Shown here: one piece after another, positions 38,701 through 46,802 of the stretch
Layout of the letters: the number at the start of each line of letters is the position of its first letter
Numbering within the stretch: position 1 is the first letter of the stretch
From: SAR324 cluster bacterium
Lineage (GTDB): Bacteria; SAR324; JACQKK01
Assembly (NCBI GenBank): GCA_022574555.1
Contig: JACZRV010000007.1
Location: 1 to 60,301 of the forward strand
Length of the DNA stretch: 60,301 nt
Reading direction: 5' to 3'
The notes under the pieces: model-generated
What the model was told of the DNA's origin: nothing
The model's database searches: none
What the model saw: only the letters and a program-made list of their open reading frames with translations
Position numbers and translations under genes: made by a program

Positions 38701-39269
38701 TGATCCGACTGTTCCAACCGCCGCTCGGCGGCAATGCGGCGGGTCTTGTACCGCACGATCCCCGCCGCCTCCTCGACGAATATCCTGCGCTCGGCCGGGG
38801 TGGCACTGATGAAGGCATCCACCCGTCCCTGCTCGATAATGGAGTAGGCCTTGCCCGCCACGCCGGTATCCATCACCAATTCGCGGATGTCCATCAGCCG
38901 GCAATGCAGACTGTTGATCAGGTATTCGCCTTCCCCGGAGCGGTAAAGGCGGCGGGTCACGGAGATTTCGCTGTAGGCCCGGTATTTCTCCAGAGCCAGC
39001 CCCTCCGTGTTGTCGAAGACGACGGTGACTTCACAACGCCCAATGGGCTTGCGAGACATGCTGCCGCCGAAAATGACGTCGACCATCTCGCGGCCCCGGA
39101 GCTGGCGCGGGCTCTGCTCGCCCAATACCCAACGCAGGGCATCGACGATATTGCTTTTGCCGCAGCCGTTCGGTCCGACAACTACGGTGATTCCGTTTTC
39201 CAGGAAGGAAAATTCCGTGGGGTCGCAAAAGGATTTGAATCCGGAGATGAGAATCCGTTTCAGTCGCAT
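35715..39269 (-). CDS. smc: chromosome segregation protein SMC
   Basis: The 1184-aa protein has the full SMC plan: Walker A GPNGCGKSN near residue 33, two long coiled coils, a hinge near 520-640 (GYQDFGESVRGLLEW), then LLSGGEKAMTAIAL and the Walker B segment VLDEVDAPLDDANV. It compacts and separates chromosomes with ScpA and ScpB, which are not in this window. It follows glnA on the same strand after a 155-base gap with a hairpin. Confidence 0.97.
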   Translation of the reverse strand: MRLKRILISGFKSFCDPTEFSFLENGITVVVGPNGCGKSNIVDALRWVLGEQSPRQLRGREMVDVIFGGSMSRKPIGRCEVTVVFDNTEGLALEKYRAYSEISVTRRLYRSGEGEYLINSLHCRLMDIRELVMDTGVAGKAYSIIEQGRVDAFISATPAERRIFVEEAAGIVRYKTRRIAAERRLEQSDQNLLRVGDLIGELQRQEDSLRGQMEAAQEYLALRDKVGGMGQRLAHARYWKGVKRCRDLERDVQTLSAEQDGHNQQLELLQIQVERNRNDVGLAEGNLRAARAKAYDIEREIQQQETASALARQNRENAQHWIDQLTAQRGALHEKFQNMQRQIKAAQAKSEALEIDGSTSRARMDAVEAHHTEKTEELESAAAQLARTQERLVECHTTLMGITNQERFIEERVAEWQRRATAIDEILRTTRDELQDARDSRSKYAGELAACQRDQELTESKGASLQSALTGNEADFRNAQHRLGEATREELGCQSRVEALAEMESGYQDFGESVRGLLEWVDASPGGRDEWGLLGPLSDFIEIEPDKVLIFGDFLGAYLEILVLRESRHIAPLAEILRQNELGAVRLVTLDTIGRRPLPEASGPTLAGLVKLPAHLEPVKRGLFDPVRLLPDGSLQPSVPPTAAGEEWISPAGDYHMDPRGVVTIGRAPEQTSPAASGILRRRSELQALRGRFSELEKRRESAERETQRLENEIRAQRAEISRLVEGSGRMALTRSRLEQVIDHANEAVDRSESSIGRLEADRDQLRRDLEDSAAQRAQMVRERAEWNGQQTRLESDLAAEQDRAHRARMETGELEQGLTDDKVEYARIISQLEQTRSQLDVLAAECKETSAKLRETESEMERQQALASNHDDAVRNGITHLGQMQENLQAARERTDQVSAHHEQLTGRGEGLAQQIKTAQAASESVRGKKHELELALTAERMRLEQWSEQAGDGPPPDEGADPEDEAQLEREWKNGRQRLEQMTGVNLAAPEEHEELHTRLEFLMRQRGDLERAAEDLKESIRRMNQESRRRFKDTFEKVNSAFERIFPEVFSGGEGRLVLTDSEDMLLAGVDIVAQPPGKRLQEVSLLSGGEKAMTAIALIFSFFSIKPSPFCVLDEVDAPLDDANVGRFNRLMRNMTDRTQFIMITHNRRTMESGDLLYGVTMEDAGVSKVVSVNLTELAS

Positions 39270-39386
39270 GGGTCACCCGCAGATGGTCTTTCCGTGACGC
39301 AATCCTCCCGGCTCCTCACCGGGCGGTGGGGCTTTCCTTGCCCCGATACTTCAGGCACTGCTCCGAACGTGAAACGTATGCGGGGA

Positions 39387-39408
39387 AGACGGAGCCGAGG
39401 CTCCGTCT
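39387..39408 (-). terminator. hairpin between glnA and smc (possible terminator)
   Basis: AGACGGAGCC and GGCTCCGTCT form a 10-bp perfect stem with a 2-base loop. It lies 17 bases after the glnA stop on the minus strand. Only two T follow, so intrinsic termination would be weak. Confidence 0.45.
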
Positions 39409-39424
39409 CCGGCCGCCCTACAAT

Positions 39425-40837
39425 TCAAGTGTCGAAATAGAGATAAAACTCGTGGGGCGCTGGGCGGCTGTCCACGGGCTTGATCTCCTGTTCGGTCTTG
39501 TATTCGATCCAGTAATCGATCACGTCCGGGGTAAAGACGTCGCCTTTCAGCAGGAATTCGTGATCGTCACGCAATTCGTCGAGGGCTTCCCGCAAGGAGC
39601 CGGGCATTTTGGGTATCTTGGCCAACTCCTCGGGCGGAAGGCCATAAATGTCCTTGTCCCACGGATCGCCCGGATCGATCTTGTTTTCGATCCCATCCAG
39701 TCCGGCCATGAGCATGGCCGCAAAGCCCAGATAGACGTTGCACGTGGAGTCGGGGCAACGAAACTCGATCCTGCGCGCCTGGGGTGAGTTGACCACGGGG
39801 ATTCTCACCGCCGCCGAGCGATTGCGGTTGGAATAGGCCAGATTGATCGGTGCCTCGAATCCCGACACCAGCCGCTTGTAGGAATTGGTCGACGGATTGG
39901 AGAGTGCGGCGATGGCCCGCGCGTGCTTGAGCAGACCACCGATGTAGTACATGGCCATGTCGCTTATACCCGCGTACCGGTCGCCGGCAAAAAGCGGCGT
40001 GCCGTCTTTCCACAGGGACTGATGGGTGTGCATGCCGTTGCCGTTGTCGTCGAACATGGGTTTGGGCATGAAGGTCGCCACCCGGTTGTGCCGGCGGGCG
40101 ATGTTTTTCACGATGTATTTATACCACTGCATGTTGTCCGCCGTCACGACCAGGGAATCGAAGCGGAAGTCGATTTCATGCTGCGCGGGCGCTACCTCGT
40201 GATGCGAGGCTTCGATTTTCATCCCCAGGGACTCCATCATCAGCACCATTTCGGTTCGGATGTTCTGCATCGAATCCGTGGGTGCCACCGGGAAATAGCC
40301 CAATTTGGGGCGCACCTTGTAGCCCATGTTGGTGCCGCCGAGTTCGCCCGAGGTCCAAGGTGCTTCTTCCGATTCGATCTCGTAGAATCCGGTCGCCGAG
40401 TTGGTTTCGTAGCGCACGCTGTCGAAAATAAAGAACTCCGCTTCGGGGCCGAAGTAGGCGGTGTCGGCGATACCGGTGGACTGCAGGTAGCTTACCGCCT
40501 TTTTGGCCACGTTACGCGGATCGCGGGTGTAGCTGGCCCCGGTGACCGGATCGCGGATATCGCATATCAGCGAAACGGTCACTTCATCGAAAAAGGGATC
40601 GATCTTTGCTGTCGTCGGGTCGGGCACCACGGTCATATCGCTGGCCTCGATGGGCTGCCAGGCTCGGATGCTCGAACCGTCGAAATAAACCCCTTCCTCA
40701 AACGTGTTCTCGGATAAATTATGAACGGGAACCTGGAAATGCTGCCACGTGCCTATGAAATCAATAAACTTCAAATCGGCAATCGATGCCTTGGAATCCT
40801 TTATAAACTTAAGCACATCGGCTGGCGAACTCGTCAT
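39425..40837 (-). CDS. glnA: type I glutamine synthetase
   Basis: The 470-aa enzyme has the GSI-beta motifs: [43 protein letters not shown] and the adenylylation Tyr in [10 protein letters not shown]. It makes glutamine from glutamate, ammonia and ATP and should be controlled by adenylylation. AAAGGTAGG stands before the ATG. It follows the PII gene by 96 bases, the common glnB-glnA order. Confidence 0.97.
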   Translation of the reverse strand: MTSSPADVLKFIKDSKASIADLKFIDFIGTWQHFQVPVHNLSENTFEEGVYFDGSSIRAWQPIEASDMTVVPDPTTAKIDPFFDEVTVSLICDIRDPVTGASYTRDPRNVAKKAVSYLQSTGIADTAYFGPEAEFFIFDSVRYETNSATGFYEIESEEAPWTSGELGGTNMGYKVRPKLGYFPVAPTDSMQNIRTEMVLMMESLGMKIEASHHEVAPAQHEIDFRFDSLVVTADNMQWYKYIVKNIARRHNRVATFMPKPMFDDNGNGMHTHQSLWKDGTPLFAGDRYAGISDMAMYYIGGLLKHARAIAALSNPSTNSYKRLVSGFEAPINLAYSNRNRSAAVRIPVVNSPQARRIEFRCPDSTCNVYLGFAAMLMAGLDGIENKIDPGDPWDKDIYGLPPEELAKIPKMPGSLREALDELRDDHEFLLKGDVFTPDVIDYWIEYKTEQEIKPVDSRPAPHEFYLYFDT

Positions 40838-40908
40838 GGGTACCTACCTTTCTGAAAGAGGGTGCGACCAGCGCCTTCCGGCCCGCCGGATCGGAGACGG
40901 TTTTCGCG

Positions 40909-41302
<394 letters not shown>

Positions 41303-41526
41303 TTAGCCCGGCCGTCTTGCTATTCCAGCATCGGCGCTTTTCTGCCCGAACGGACCCACTTTCGCTTGAGGTGGGGCCGGTAGGGCCAGGATAACGGCGC
41401 CGCAAGGCCGCGGCTGGTTCGGGTACGGGCCAGCAATATTCGGCTGGACCGAAGAAGAGGCGAGTGGTTTCCTTCGCCCGAACCCAATTTTTCATGTGTT
41501 CAGGCTGTAACATCTTCAATGCGAGT

Positions 41527-42531
41527 ATGGACATCGAAGAGCTTAACGGAATCGTTGACGAGTTTGCAACCTATTTGCGGAACGAAATAGGAAGGGCTCC
41601 GGCCACCCAACGCGGCTACTCCAAGGCGGTGCGGCAGTTCCTCGCATCTGCCAGGGCTCGGCCCGCGTCCCATTTTCTTGAGCCGCACTGGAAGCTGGCT
41701 CACATCGACAAGCGATCGGTAGAAGCTTACCTGGAACATTACAAGCGGGAGCGTGGCTGGAAACGGGCTACAGTCGCCCATCATCTCACCGCTCTGCGTG
41801 GCTTTTTCGGCTTTCTGCTGCACAAGGGTTACGTCGAGCGGAATCCCTTGAAGGGACTGCGCCTGGCCGGACGCGCCCGCGGCACCGCCCTGCCCGAAGG
41901 CGAGGAGGCGGCCGTGCACCTGATGTTCGAGCGATCCGCCGGAAACCTGGCTGATGCCCGGCTGCTCCTGTTGCTGGAGCTGATTTATGGTGCCGGCCTG
42001 CGGCCTGCGCAGGTCTATGGCCTCCTCGGGCTTTCCCTAGGCCCCGAGCCAAACACCGTGCGCATACATCACGGTGGGGGCCGCAGCGAGGTTTTCCTCT
42101 CGGCCGCCGGCGTGGCCCGGGTGGACGACTATCTCGCGCGCCGCGCCGCCGCATTGGAGCGCTCGGAAATTCGCGGTTCAGGCGACGAAAGCCCCACGGG
42201 CGGTGATGCCGTCGACGCCCAACCGAGGGGCGATGCACCCCTGTGGTTCGACTTGCGGGTGGGGACCGGCTCGCGGCTGCGGCCCAAATCCCCTGCGGCT
42301 CTGGGCCGGCAGGTGCGCCAGGCCATGGAAGCCGTCGGCCTCGATGGCGGGGCGGCGGCCCTACGGCGTCTGGCTGCCCGCCACTTCCGGGTGCGTGGCG
42401 CCGATGTCCGCTCCCTGCAAACCTTTCTGGGCGCCAAGAGGCTCGGTGAGTTGGACCGATACAGGACGGTCAGTTACCGGGAGGTGGCCGAAGCTTTTCA
42501 TCGCGCCCATCCGCGGGACAAGGAGCCATGA
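41527..42531 (+). CDS. degenerate Xer-like tyrosine recombinase
   Basis: The start at MDIEELNG gives 334 aa. An N-terminal SAM-like DNA-binding domain (about 5-95) and a recombinase catalytic domain follow the XerC/D plan. The first Arg (GAGLRPAQV), the second Arg (ALRRLAARHF) and the Tyr (LDRYRTVS) are in place. The hairpin Lys, the His of HxLR and the His of LGH are replaced (GGGRSE, AALR, LGAKRL). It is therefore probably inactive for strand exchange or serves as an accessory DNA-binding protein. A polar insert lies near residues 215-240. No att-like site was found next to it. Confidence 0.82.
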   Translation: MDIEELNGIVDEFATYLRNEIGRAPATQRGYSKAVRQFLASARARPASHFLEPHWKLAHIDKRSVEAYLEHYKRERGWKRATVAHHLTALRGFFGFLLHKGYVERNPLKGLRLAGRARGTALPEGEEAAVHLMFERSAGNLADARLLLLLELIYGAGLRPAQVYGLLGLSLGPEPNTVRIHHGGGRSEVFLSAAGVARVDDYLARRAAALERSEIRGSGDESPTGGDAVDAQPRGDAPLWFDLRVGTGSRLRPKSPAALGRQVRQAMEAVGLDGGAAALRRLAARHFRVRGADVRSLQTFLGAKRLGELDRYRTVSYREVAEAFHRAHPRDKEP

Positions 42532-42675
42532 AGCCGGCCTGTGCCCGGCCCGTTAGATTCTGCTGCGCAAAGTCGGAGGGCCGGCCGCTTTCGGTTGATA
42601 TCGTACGCGAATCAGGATATTGGCTGAACCGTGATCGCCCCGATTGCCCGTTCGGCCTGCGCATTGATAACGATG

Positions 42676-42741
42676 CTTATCCGCAACATGGGCTTCCGCG
42701 ACATTGGCTTTTCCGCGGGATGGGCTTTTCCGCAGCATGGC
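42676..42741. repeat. imperfect 15-17 bp tandem repeat, four copies
   Basis: Units such as CTTATCCGCAACATGGG and CTTTTCCGCGGGATGGG follow each other at 42676, 42693, 42708 and 42725, with small differences. They lie just upstream of the cyclase-family gene. Confidence 0.75.
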
Positions 42742-42789
42742 GCATCGGCGTGCCCGATGCCGTCGATTGATCAACCCAAAGGAGCACCT

Positions 42790-43881
42790 ATGGATACGAT
42801 CCGTCTTACTCTCGCTCTCGCGATCTGCGCCGTGATGGGCGCGACGGGAGCTCTGGCGCAAGCCGACGGCCAAATGGCCAATGTAGGCGCTGCCAAAAAG
42901 CTGGTGCCCAACGGCCCATGGCCCCAAGGGGACGAGCGGGGTATGGGCAATACCCAGGGCGCGGGCACCTGGTTGCGTTGCGCATATCATCTCAGCCAAC
43001 CCGGAGCGAAGGTCTACGAAATTTCCCACGTCCGTTCGGAAACCATGTCCAGTTCGCCCTTCGCTGCCCCACTGGAATACGAGTTTAGCGCTACGGTAGG
43101 CATTCCATTTACCCGGCACGCCTTCAATGGGGAAACCGTGAAAGGCGAGACCGCGGGCCAAGGCACCCAAATGGACGCCCTGGGCCATTTCGCCTACTTG
43201 CCCGAACTATGGAAGGGCGAAGGCGATTTTCCAGCGGATAAAGCCGTCTACTATGGCGGTTACACCCAGAAGGACGTCAAGCCCAGCCCGGGCTCGCCCC
43301 TGCAAAAACTGGGGATCGAAAACGCCCCGCCCATCATCACCACCGCCGTGCTGCTGGACGCCCGCACCTATCTGGGTAAGGGCCAGCCGATGACGCCGGG
43401 GCAATTGGTAACCGCCAAGGACATCGAAGGCATGCTAAAAGCCCAGGGTCTCGGCTGGCGGGGCATCCAGCCCGGCGATGTGCTCTACATCTACACCGGC
43501 TGGGAAGACAACTGGGCCGATCCGGACACGACCAAGGAGTATTACACCAAGGGGCCGGGGCTCTCTTACGATGGCGCCAAGTATCTCAAGGAGAAACAGG
43601 TGGTGCTGGTGGCGTTGGACAATCCGTTCACGGATCCGGCCAACGAAGGTCAGATCTTTGGCAAATCCGGCCCGCCGGAAGGCACGCCACCCGGCCTGCC
43701 ATTCATTGTCCACCATGAGAACCTGACCCAGTCGGGCATTCACCAAATCCAGAACGCGCACCTGGCGGAGATGGCCAAGGACAAGGTCTGGACTTCGTGC
43801 ACGATCATTCTTCCGCTCATGGTGAGGGGAGGATCGGGTTCGGAAGTGCGTCCCATTGCTATCGGTGTGCCGCAATCTTGA
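42790..43881 (+). CDS. exported cyclase-family (kynurenine-formamidase-like) hydrolase
   Basis: The 363-aa protein starts after AAAGGAG and has a signal peptide (LTLALAICAVMGATGALA). The body fits the metal-dependent cyclase/formamidase family: GTQMDALGHFAYL supplies the HxGTHxDAxxH-like metal site in altered form, followed by PGDVLYIYTGW and the C-terminal IHHENL-type segment (FIVHHENLTQSGIHQI). It should hydrolyse an amide or lactone in the periplasm; the substrate is unknown. It stands alone. Confidence 0.82.
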   Translation: MDTIRLTLALAICAVMGATGALAQADGQMANVGAAKKLVPNGPWPQGDERGMGNTQGAGTWLRCAYHLSQPGAKVYEISHVRSETMSSSPFAAPLEYEFSATVGIPFTRHAFNGETVKGETAGQGTQMDALGHFAYLPELWKGEGDFPADKAVYYGGYTQKDVKPSPGSPLQKLGIENAPPIITTAVLLDARTYLGKGQPMTPGQLVTAKDIEGMLKAQGLGWRGIQPGDVLYIYTGWEDNWADPDTTKEYYTKGPGLSYDGAKYLKEKQVVLVALDNPFTDPANEGQIFGKSGPPEGTPPGLPFIVHHENLTQSGIHQIQNAHLAEMAKDKVWTSCTIILPLMVRGGSGSEVRPIAIGVPQS

Positions 43882-44123
43882 TTTTCACGTCCCGTGCGAC
43901 CCCGTGGCATTGCTCATGGCATCGTCCACGGGTTCGCACCCATGCGCTGCGGATTTCTGGGGCAAACCATTGTTTCCGGCCCCCAGGCCCCCAGCAGGGA
44001 ACTCGTTCCCGGCACACTGAATTATTTTTGGTTCAAGTGTATTGCAATCTAATTGGGGTCAAGGGAGCCCGGCTCCCTTGCAGGGGCTGAAGGGGGATGG
44101 AGTCTCCCTTCCCGCCAGGGGCA

Positions 44124-44147
44124 GATAGTCACTGAGATAGTCACTGG
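44124..44147. repeat. 12-bp tandem duplication
   Basis: GATAGTCACTGA and GATAGTCACTGG lie head to tail, ending five bases before the stop codon of the exported protein gene read on the minus strand. Confidence 0.88.
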
Positions 44148-44151
44148 TCTG

Positions 44152-44559
44152 CTAAGTGCAAACCGTCCTCATCAAGATGGCGTAGATCTCGAACGTTTGC
44201 GGAATGCCGGTGGTATCCATCGCTTTGAATTGGAGGGATTTGCGCTCCGGGTCGAAGACGAAACTGATGCGCGACATGACGATCTTGTTGTTGTTGCGGG
44301 CGGGCATGCCGATGACGTGAATGATCAGCCTTCCTTCCGCGTCCCGGCTTTGCTCCCATCTGGGCGATTGAAAAAAAGCGTTGGCGGCCTGGCCCAGGGT
44401 GGTTGTGGGGCAGATGGGCAACGGGGCCTGCATGGCCATCACGATATAGTCCACACCTGCCTGGTCCCCGGCAGCCGCCGCAGCCCCGTTCGGGGCTGCC
44501 CATAACGCGATACCCCAAACCAAGGCCGCGATGCCCAAGACGCCGATGATCTTTTTCAT
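44152..44559 (-). CDS. exported hypothetical protein, 135 aa
   Basis: CAGGAGCG stands before the ATG at 44559. The signal peptide (IIGVLGIAALVWGIALWAA) ends near AAAAA. The mature protein has two Cys (PICPTT and RTVCT), which could form a disulfide, and a beta-rich body. I do not recognise the family. The short gap upstream holds two REP-like palindromes and the YgiT pair. Confidence 0.65.
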   Translation of the reverse strand: MKKIIGVLGIAALVWGIALWAAPNGAAAAAGDQAGVDYIVMAMQAPLPICPTTTLGQAANAFFQSPRWEQSRDAEGRLIIHVIGMPARNNNKIVMSRISFVFDPERKSLQFKAMDTTGIPQTFEIYAILMRTVCT

Positions 44560-44662
44560 GCTTCGCTCCTGTTGTTGATTAGCGCACATTTACTCGTATT
44601 TGGTGCGAACACCAATAAACGACACCATGCAATCGAGTTCCGTGGTCCAAACACGCGGCCTG

Positions 44663-44692
44663 CTCCCCTCCCCGCTGAGCGGAGAGGGGGAG
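44663..44692. repeat. GC-rich palindromic repeat (REP-like)
   Basis: CTCCCCTCCCCGCT faces GGAGAGGGGGAG across a 4-base loop, with small mismatches. It pairs with the element at 44727 in opposite orientation. Confidence 0.65.
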
Positions 44693-44726
44693 ACGACCCT
44701 GTCCTACATATTCGAGTCGAGGGCCA

Positions 44727-44750
44727 CCCCTCTCCGCGCGCGGGGAGGGG
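44727..44750. repeat. GC-rich palindromic repeat (REP-like)
   Basis: CCCCTCTCCGCG faces CGCGGGGAGGGG with one mismatch. A G-rich stretch follows and leads into the direct repeat at 44768. Confidence 0.65.
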
Positions 44751-44767
44751 ACGGGGGTGGGGTGGGC

Positions 44768-44800
44768 GGAGAGCCTGCGCTTGGCGTCGGTGGGTTCCAT
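44768..44800. repeat. 33-bp direct repeat, left copy, beside the YgiT/DUF4258 pair
   Basis: The block begins GGAGAGCCTGCG and ends GGTGGGTTCCAT. It matches 45426-45458 at 31 of 33 positions and ends 2 bases before the YgiT gene. The two copies bracket the whole TA pair. Confidence 0.92.
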
Positions 44801-44802
44801 CG

Positions 44803-45024
44803 TTATGCGGCGTACCTGACGATTTCCAATTCCGCTGCCGGATCGGCCTTGGCCAGGATCGCTTCGACATTTTCCATCACGGCATCCTCCATCAGATATT
44901 CCCGGCAATGGCCGCATTGCAGAACCGGTAAATCCTTGAGAATGACGATGGATTTACGGTCGACCTTGAACGGCATGTCGGTGACCAGGGGCATCATTTC
45001 TCCGCCACACACATGACATTTCAT
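44803..45024 (-). CDS. YgiT-type zinc-finger antitoxin-like protein
   Basis: The 73-aa protein has two Cys pairs (CHVCGG and CGHC) as in the N-terminal zinc domain of MqsA/YgiT. The HTH half of full MqsA is missing, as usual for the short YgiT-type group. The ATG overlaps the stop of the upstream DUF4258 gene (ATGA), so the two are coupled. It should neutralise the DUF4258 protein. Confidence 0.85.
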   Translation of the reverse strand: MKCHVCGGEMMPLVTDMPFKVDRKSIVILKDLPVLQCGHCREYLMEDAVMENVEAILAKADPAAELEIVRYAA

Positions 45025-45359
45025 CGATTTTTCCTGGTTTCGTAATTGTCATGCCATCTGCCGGGATCGGGCCAGTAGGCGGTCACGACCCGGACATTCT
45101 TTTCCGCCGTGTCCAGGGCGAACAAGATGTGGAACGCGTTCTCCCCACTCCTTGCCAGCACCAAATAGGTGGGCAGGTATTTGTCCCCCGGATTCGACTC
45201 GATAATCGTATAGCTGTCCACTGTGTCCAATATCATTCTACGGGTAATCGCTCGATTGCGCATTCTCATGTTGACGTGGTGACTCCAATAGATACCGCGC
45301 GCGGTCACACACTGCCGGATAAAGGCCAGAGGGTCTTCGACGGCAGGTCTATCGCCCAA
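45021..45359 (-). CDS. DUF4258 protein, likely toxin partner
   Basis: The 112-aa protein shows the DUF4258 pattern: WSHHVNMRMRNRAITRRMI, then YTIIESNPGDKYLPTYLVLAR, then the beta-rich VRVVTAYWPDP. DUF4258 proteins are commonly found with YgiT-type partners as type II toxin-antitoxin systems and have a RelE-like fold. The start is a TTG preceded by GGAGGAGGAC. It stands first in the pair, toxin before antitoxin. Confidence 0.85.
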   Translation of the reverse strand: MGDRPAVEDPLAFIRQCVTARGIYWSHHVNMRMRNRAITRRMILDTVDSYTIIESNPGDKYLPTYLVLARSGENAFHILFALDTAEKNVRVVTAYWPDPGRWHDNYETRKNR

Positions 45360-45425
45360 GTCCCTCCTCCAATTGATACCTACCAGTCGGCGAATGTATC
45401 ATTTTCAAATTCCCACTGGGATGGT

Positions 45426-45458
45426 GGAGAGCCTGCGTTTGGCGTCGGTGGGTTGCAT
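45426..45458. repeat. 33-bp direct repeat, right copy
   Basis: Same orientation as 44768-44800, differing at only two positions. It lies 67 bases upstream of the DUF4258 gene, on the other side of the TA pair. Confidence 0.92.
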
Positions 45459-45540
45459 GGCGCTGCAAGACCAAACCGGATTTGGCTCAATTTACCTCAG
45501 ATTATCGAAGGGAGGATTAGTCGCTAAGTCATTGAAATAA

Positions 45541-45617
45541 TGGTCGGGGCGACTGGATTTGAACCAGCGACCACACCCACCCCAAGGGTGTGCGCTACCA
45601 GGCTGCGCTACGCCCCG
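45541..45617 (-). tRNA. tRNA-Pro (anticodon GGG)
   Basis: Read on the minus strand the 77-base gene folds as a full cloverleaf. The acceptor arms are CGGGGCG and CGCCCCG, the D arm is GCGC-AGCCTGGT-AGCGC, and the anticodon stem CACCC/GGGTG encloses loop TTGGGGT, so the anticodon is GGG. The T arm holds TTCAAAT, and the 3' ACCA is encoded. It lies between the TA pair and trpS. Confidence 0.96.
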
Positions 45618-45629
45618 ACTCGGGCGCAA

Positions 45630-45659
45630 AGTATAGGCGACGCGGTGCAGTGAAGTCAA
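45630..45659 (-). promoter_or_regulatory. sigma70 promoter of tRNA-Pro
   Basis: On the minus strand TTGACT and TATACT are separated by 18 bases and lie 12 bases before the mature tRNA 5' end. Both hexamers match the consensus at 5 of 6 positions. Confidence 0.85.
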
Positions 45660-45797
45660 CGCGAGCTGCCTGGGCGCGGCGCGCGGCATTTTTTTGCTGG
45701 ATTCGCAGCACCCGTCATGCGACCTGTATCTTTTGTATCGCGTGGCTTTTTTGGATTCGCGCACACCCGATCATTCCACAACCCTTGACGCAGACAG

Positions 45798-46802
45798 ATG
45801 GCGAAAAGACGACGCACGCTTTCGGGCATCAAGCCCACGGGCCAACCCCATTTGGGCAACTATCTGGGTTTCCTCAAACCGGCGATGGCGATGCTCGCAA
45901 GCCACGAGGCCTTCTATTTTATTGCCGATTACCATGCCCTGACCACGGTGCGCGTGGCGGAGGAATTGCGGGAGCACACCTATGATCTGGTGGCCGTCTT
46001 CGCCGCGCTGGGGATGGATTTCGAGCAGCACGCCTTCTTTCGCCAGTCGGACATCCCCCAGCACGTGGAGCTGGCATGGGTGCTGAGTTGCGTCACCCCG
46101 ATGGGTTTGCTGGAACGGGCCCACGCCTTCAAGGACGCCAAGGCCAAGAACGGGGAGGTGAACCACGGGCTGTTCGCCTATCCGGTGCTGATGGCGGCGG
46201 ATATCCTGATCTACGACACCCACGAGGTGCCCGTGGGACGGGATCAAAAGCAGCATCTGGAGATCACCCGCGATCTGGCCCAGCGCTTCAACCACCTGTA
46301 TGGGGAGACTCTGGTGGTGCCCGAAGCGCGCATCGAGGACGACGTGGCCACGATTCCCGGTACCGATGGGCGCAAGATGAGCAAGTCATACCATAACGTG
46401 CTGCCCCTTTTCTCCCCCGAGAAGGAACTGCGCAAGGCGGTGATGCGGGTGGTCACCGATTCCAAGACGGTCGAAGCGCCCAAAGACCCCGATACGTGCA
46501 ACGTCTTCAACATCTATCGCCACTTCGCCCCGGAGGCGGACCGGAAAGCCTGGGCCGAGCGCTACCGGGCCGGCGGTATGGGCTATGGCGAGATGAAACA
46601 GGCCACCTTCGAGGCCATCAACGATGAAATCGGGCCCTATCGCGAGCGCTACTTCGCCCTGCGGCCCGATACGGAGCAGCTGGACCGTATCCTGGCCTCG
46701 GGGGCGGAAAAGGCGCGACAAGTGGCCCACGGGGTCATGGATCGCGTCCGGCTCAAGGTCGGATTGGGAAAGCCGGCCGGCCGAGGTCCGAAGGATGGGT
46801 AA
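45798..46802 (+). CDS. trpS: tryptophanyl-tRNA synthetase
   Basis: The 334-aa class I synthetase has the HIGH-like site (TGQPHLGNYLG) and KMSKS (DGRKMSKSYHN). It charges tRNA-Trp. Its last codons overlap the start of the next gene by 8 bases, which suggests coupled translation. Length and ends are normal. Confidence 0.97.
   Translation: MAKRRRTLSGIKPTGQPHLGNYLGFLKPAMAMLASHEAFYFIADYHALTTVRVAEELREHTYDLVAVFAALGMDFEQHAFFRQSDIPQHVELAWVLSCVTPMGLLERAHAFKDAKAKNGEVNHGLFAYPVLMAADILIYDTHEVPVGRDQKQHLEITRDLAQRFNHLYGETLVVPEARIEDDVATIPGTDGRKMSKSYHNVLPLFSPEKELRKAVMRVVTDSKTVEAPKDPDTCNVFNIYRHFAPEADRKAWAERYRAGGMGYGEMKQATFEAINDEIGPYRERYFALRPDTEQLDRILASGAEKARQVAHGVMDRVRLKVGLGKPAGRGPKDG

Noticed and set aside
41527-42531. 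Integrase marking a genomic island next to tRNA-Pro
   Set aside because: The recombinase lacks key residues, lies 3 kb from the tRNA, and no repeat of the tRNA 3' end was seen.
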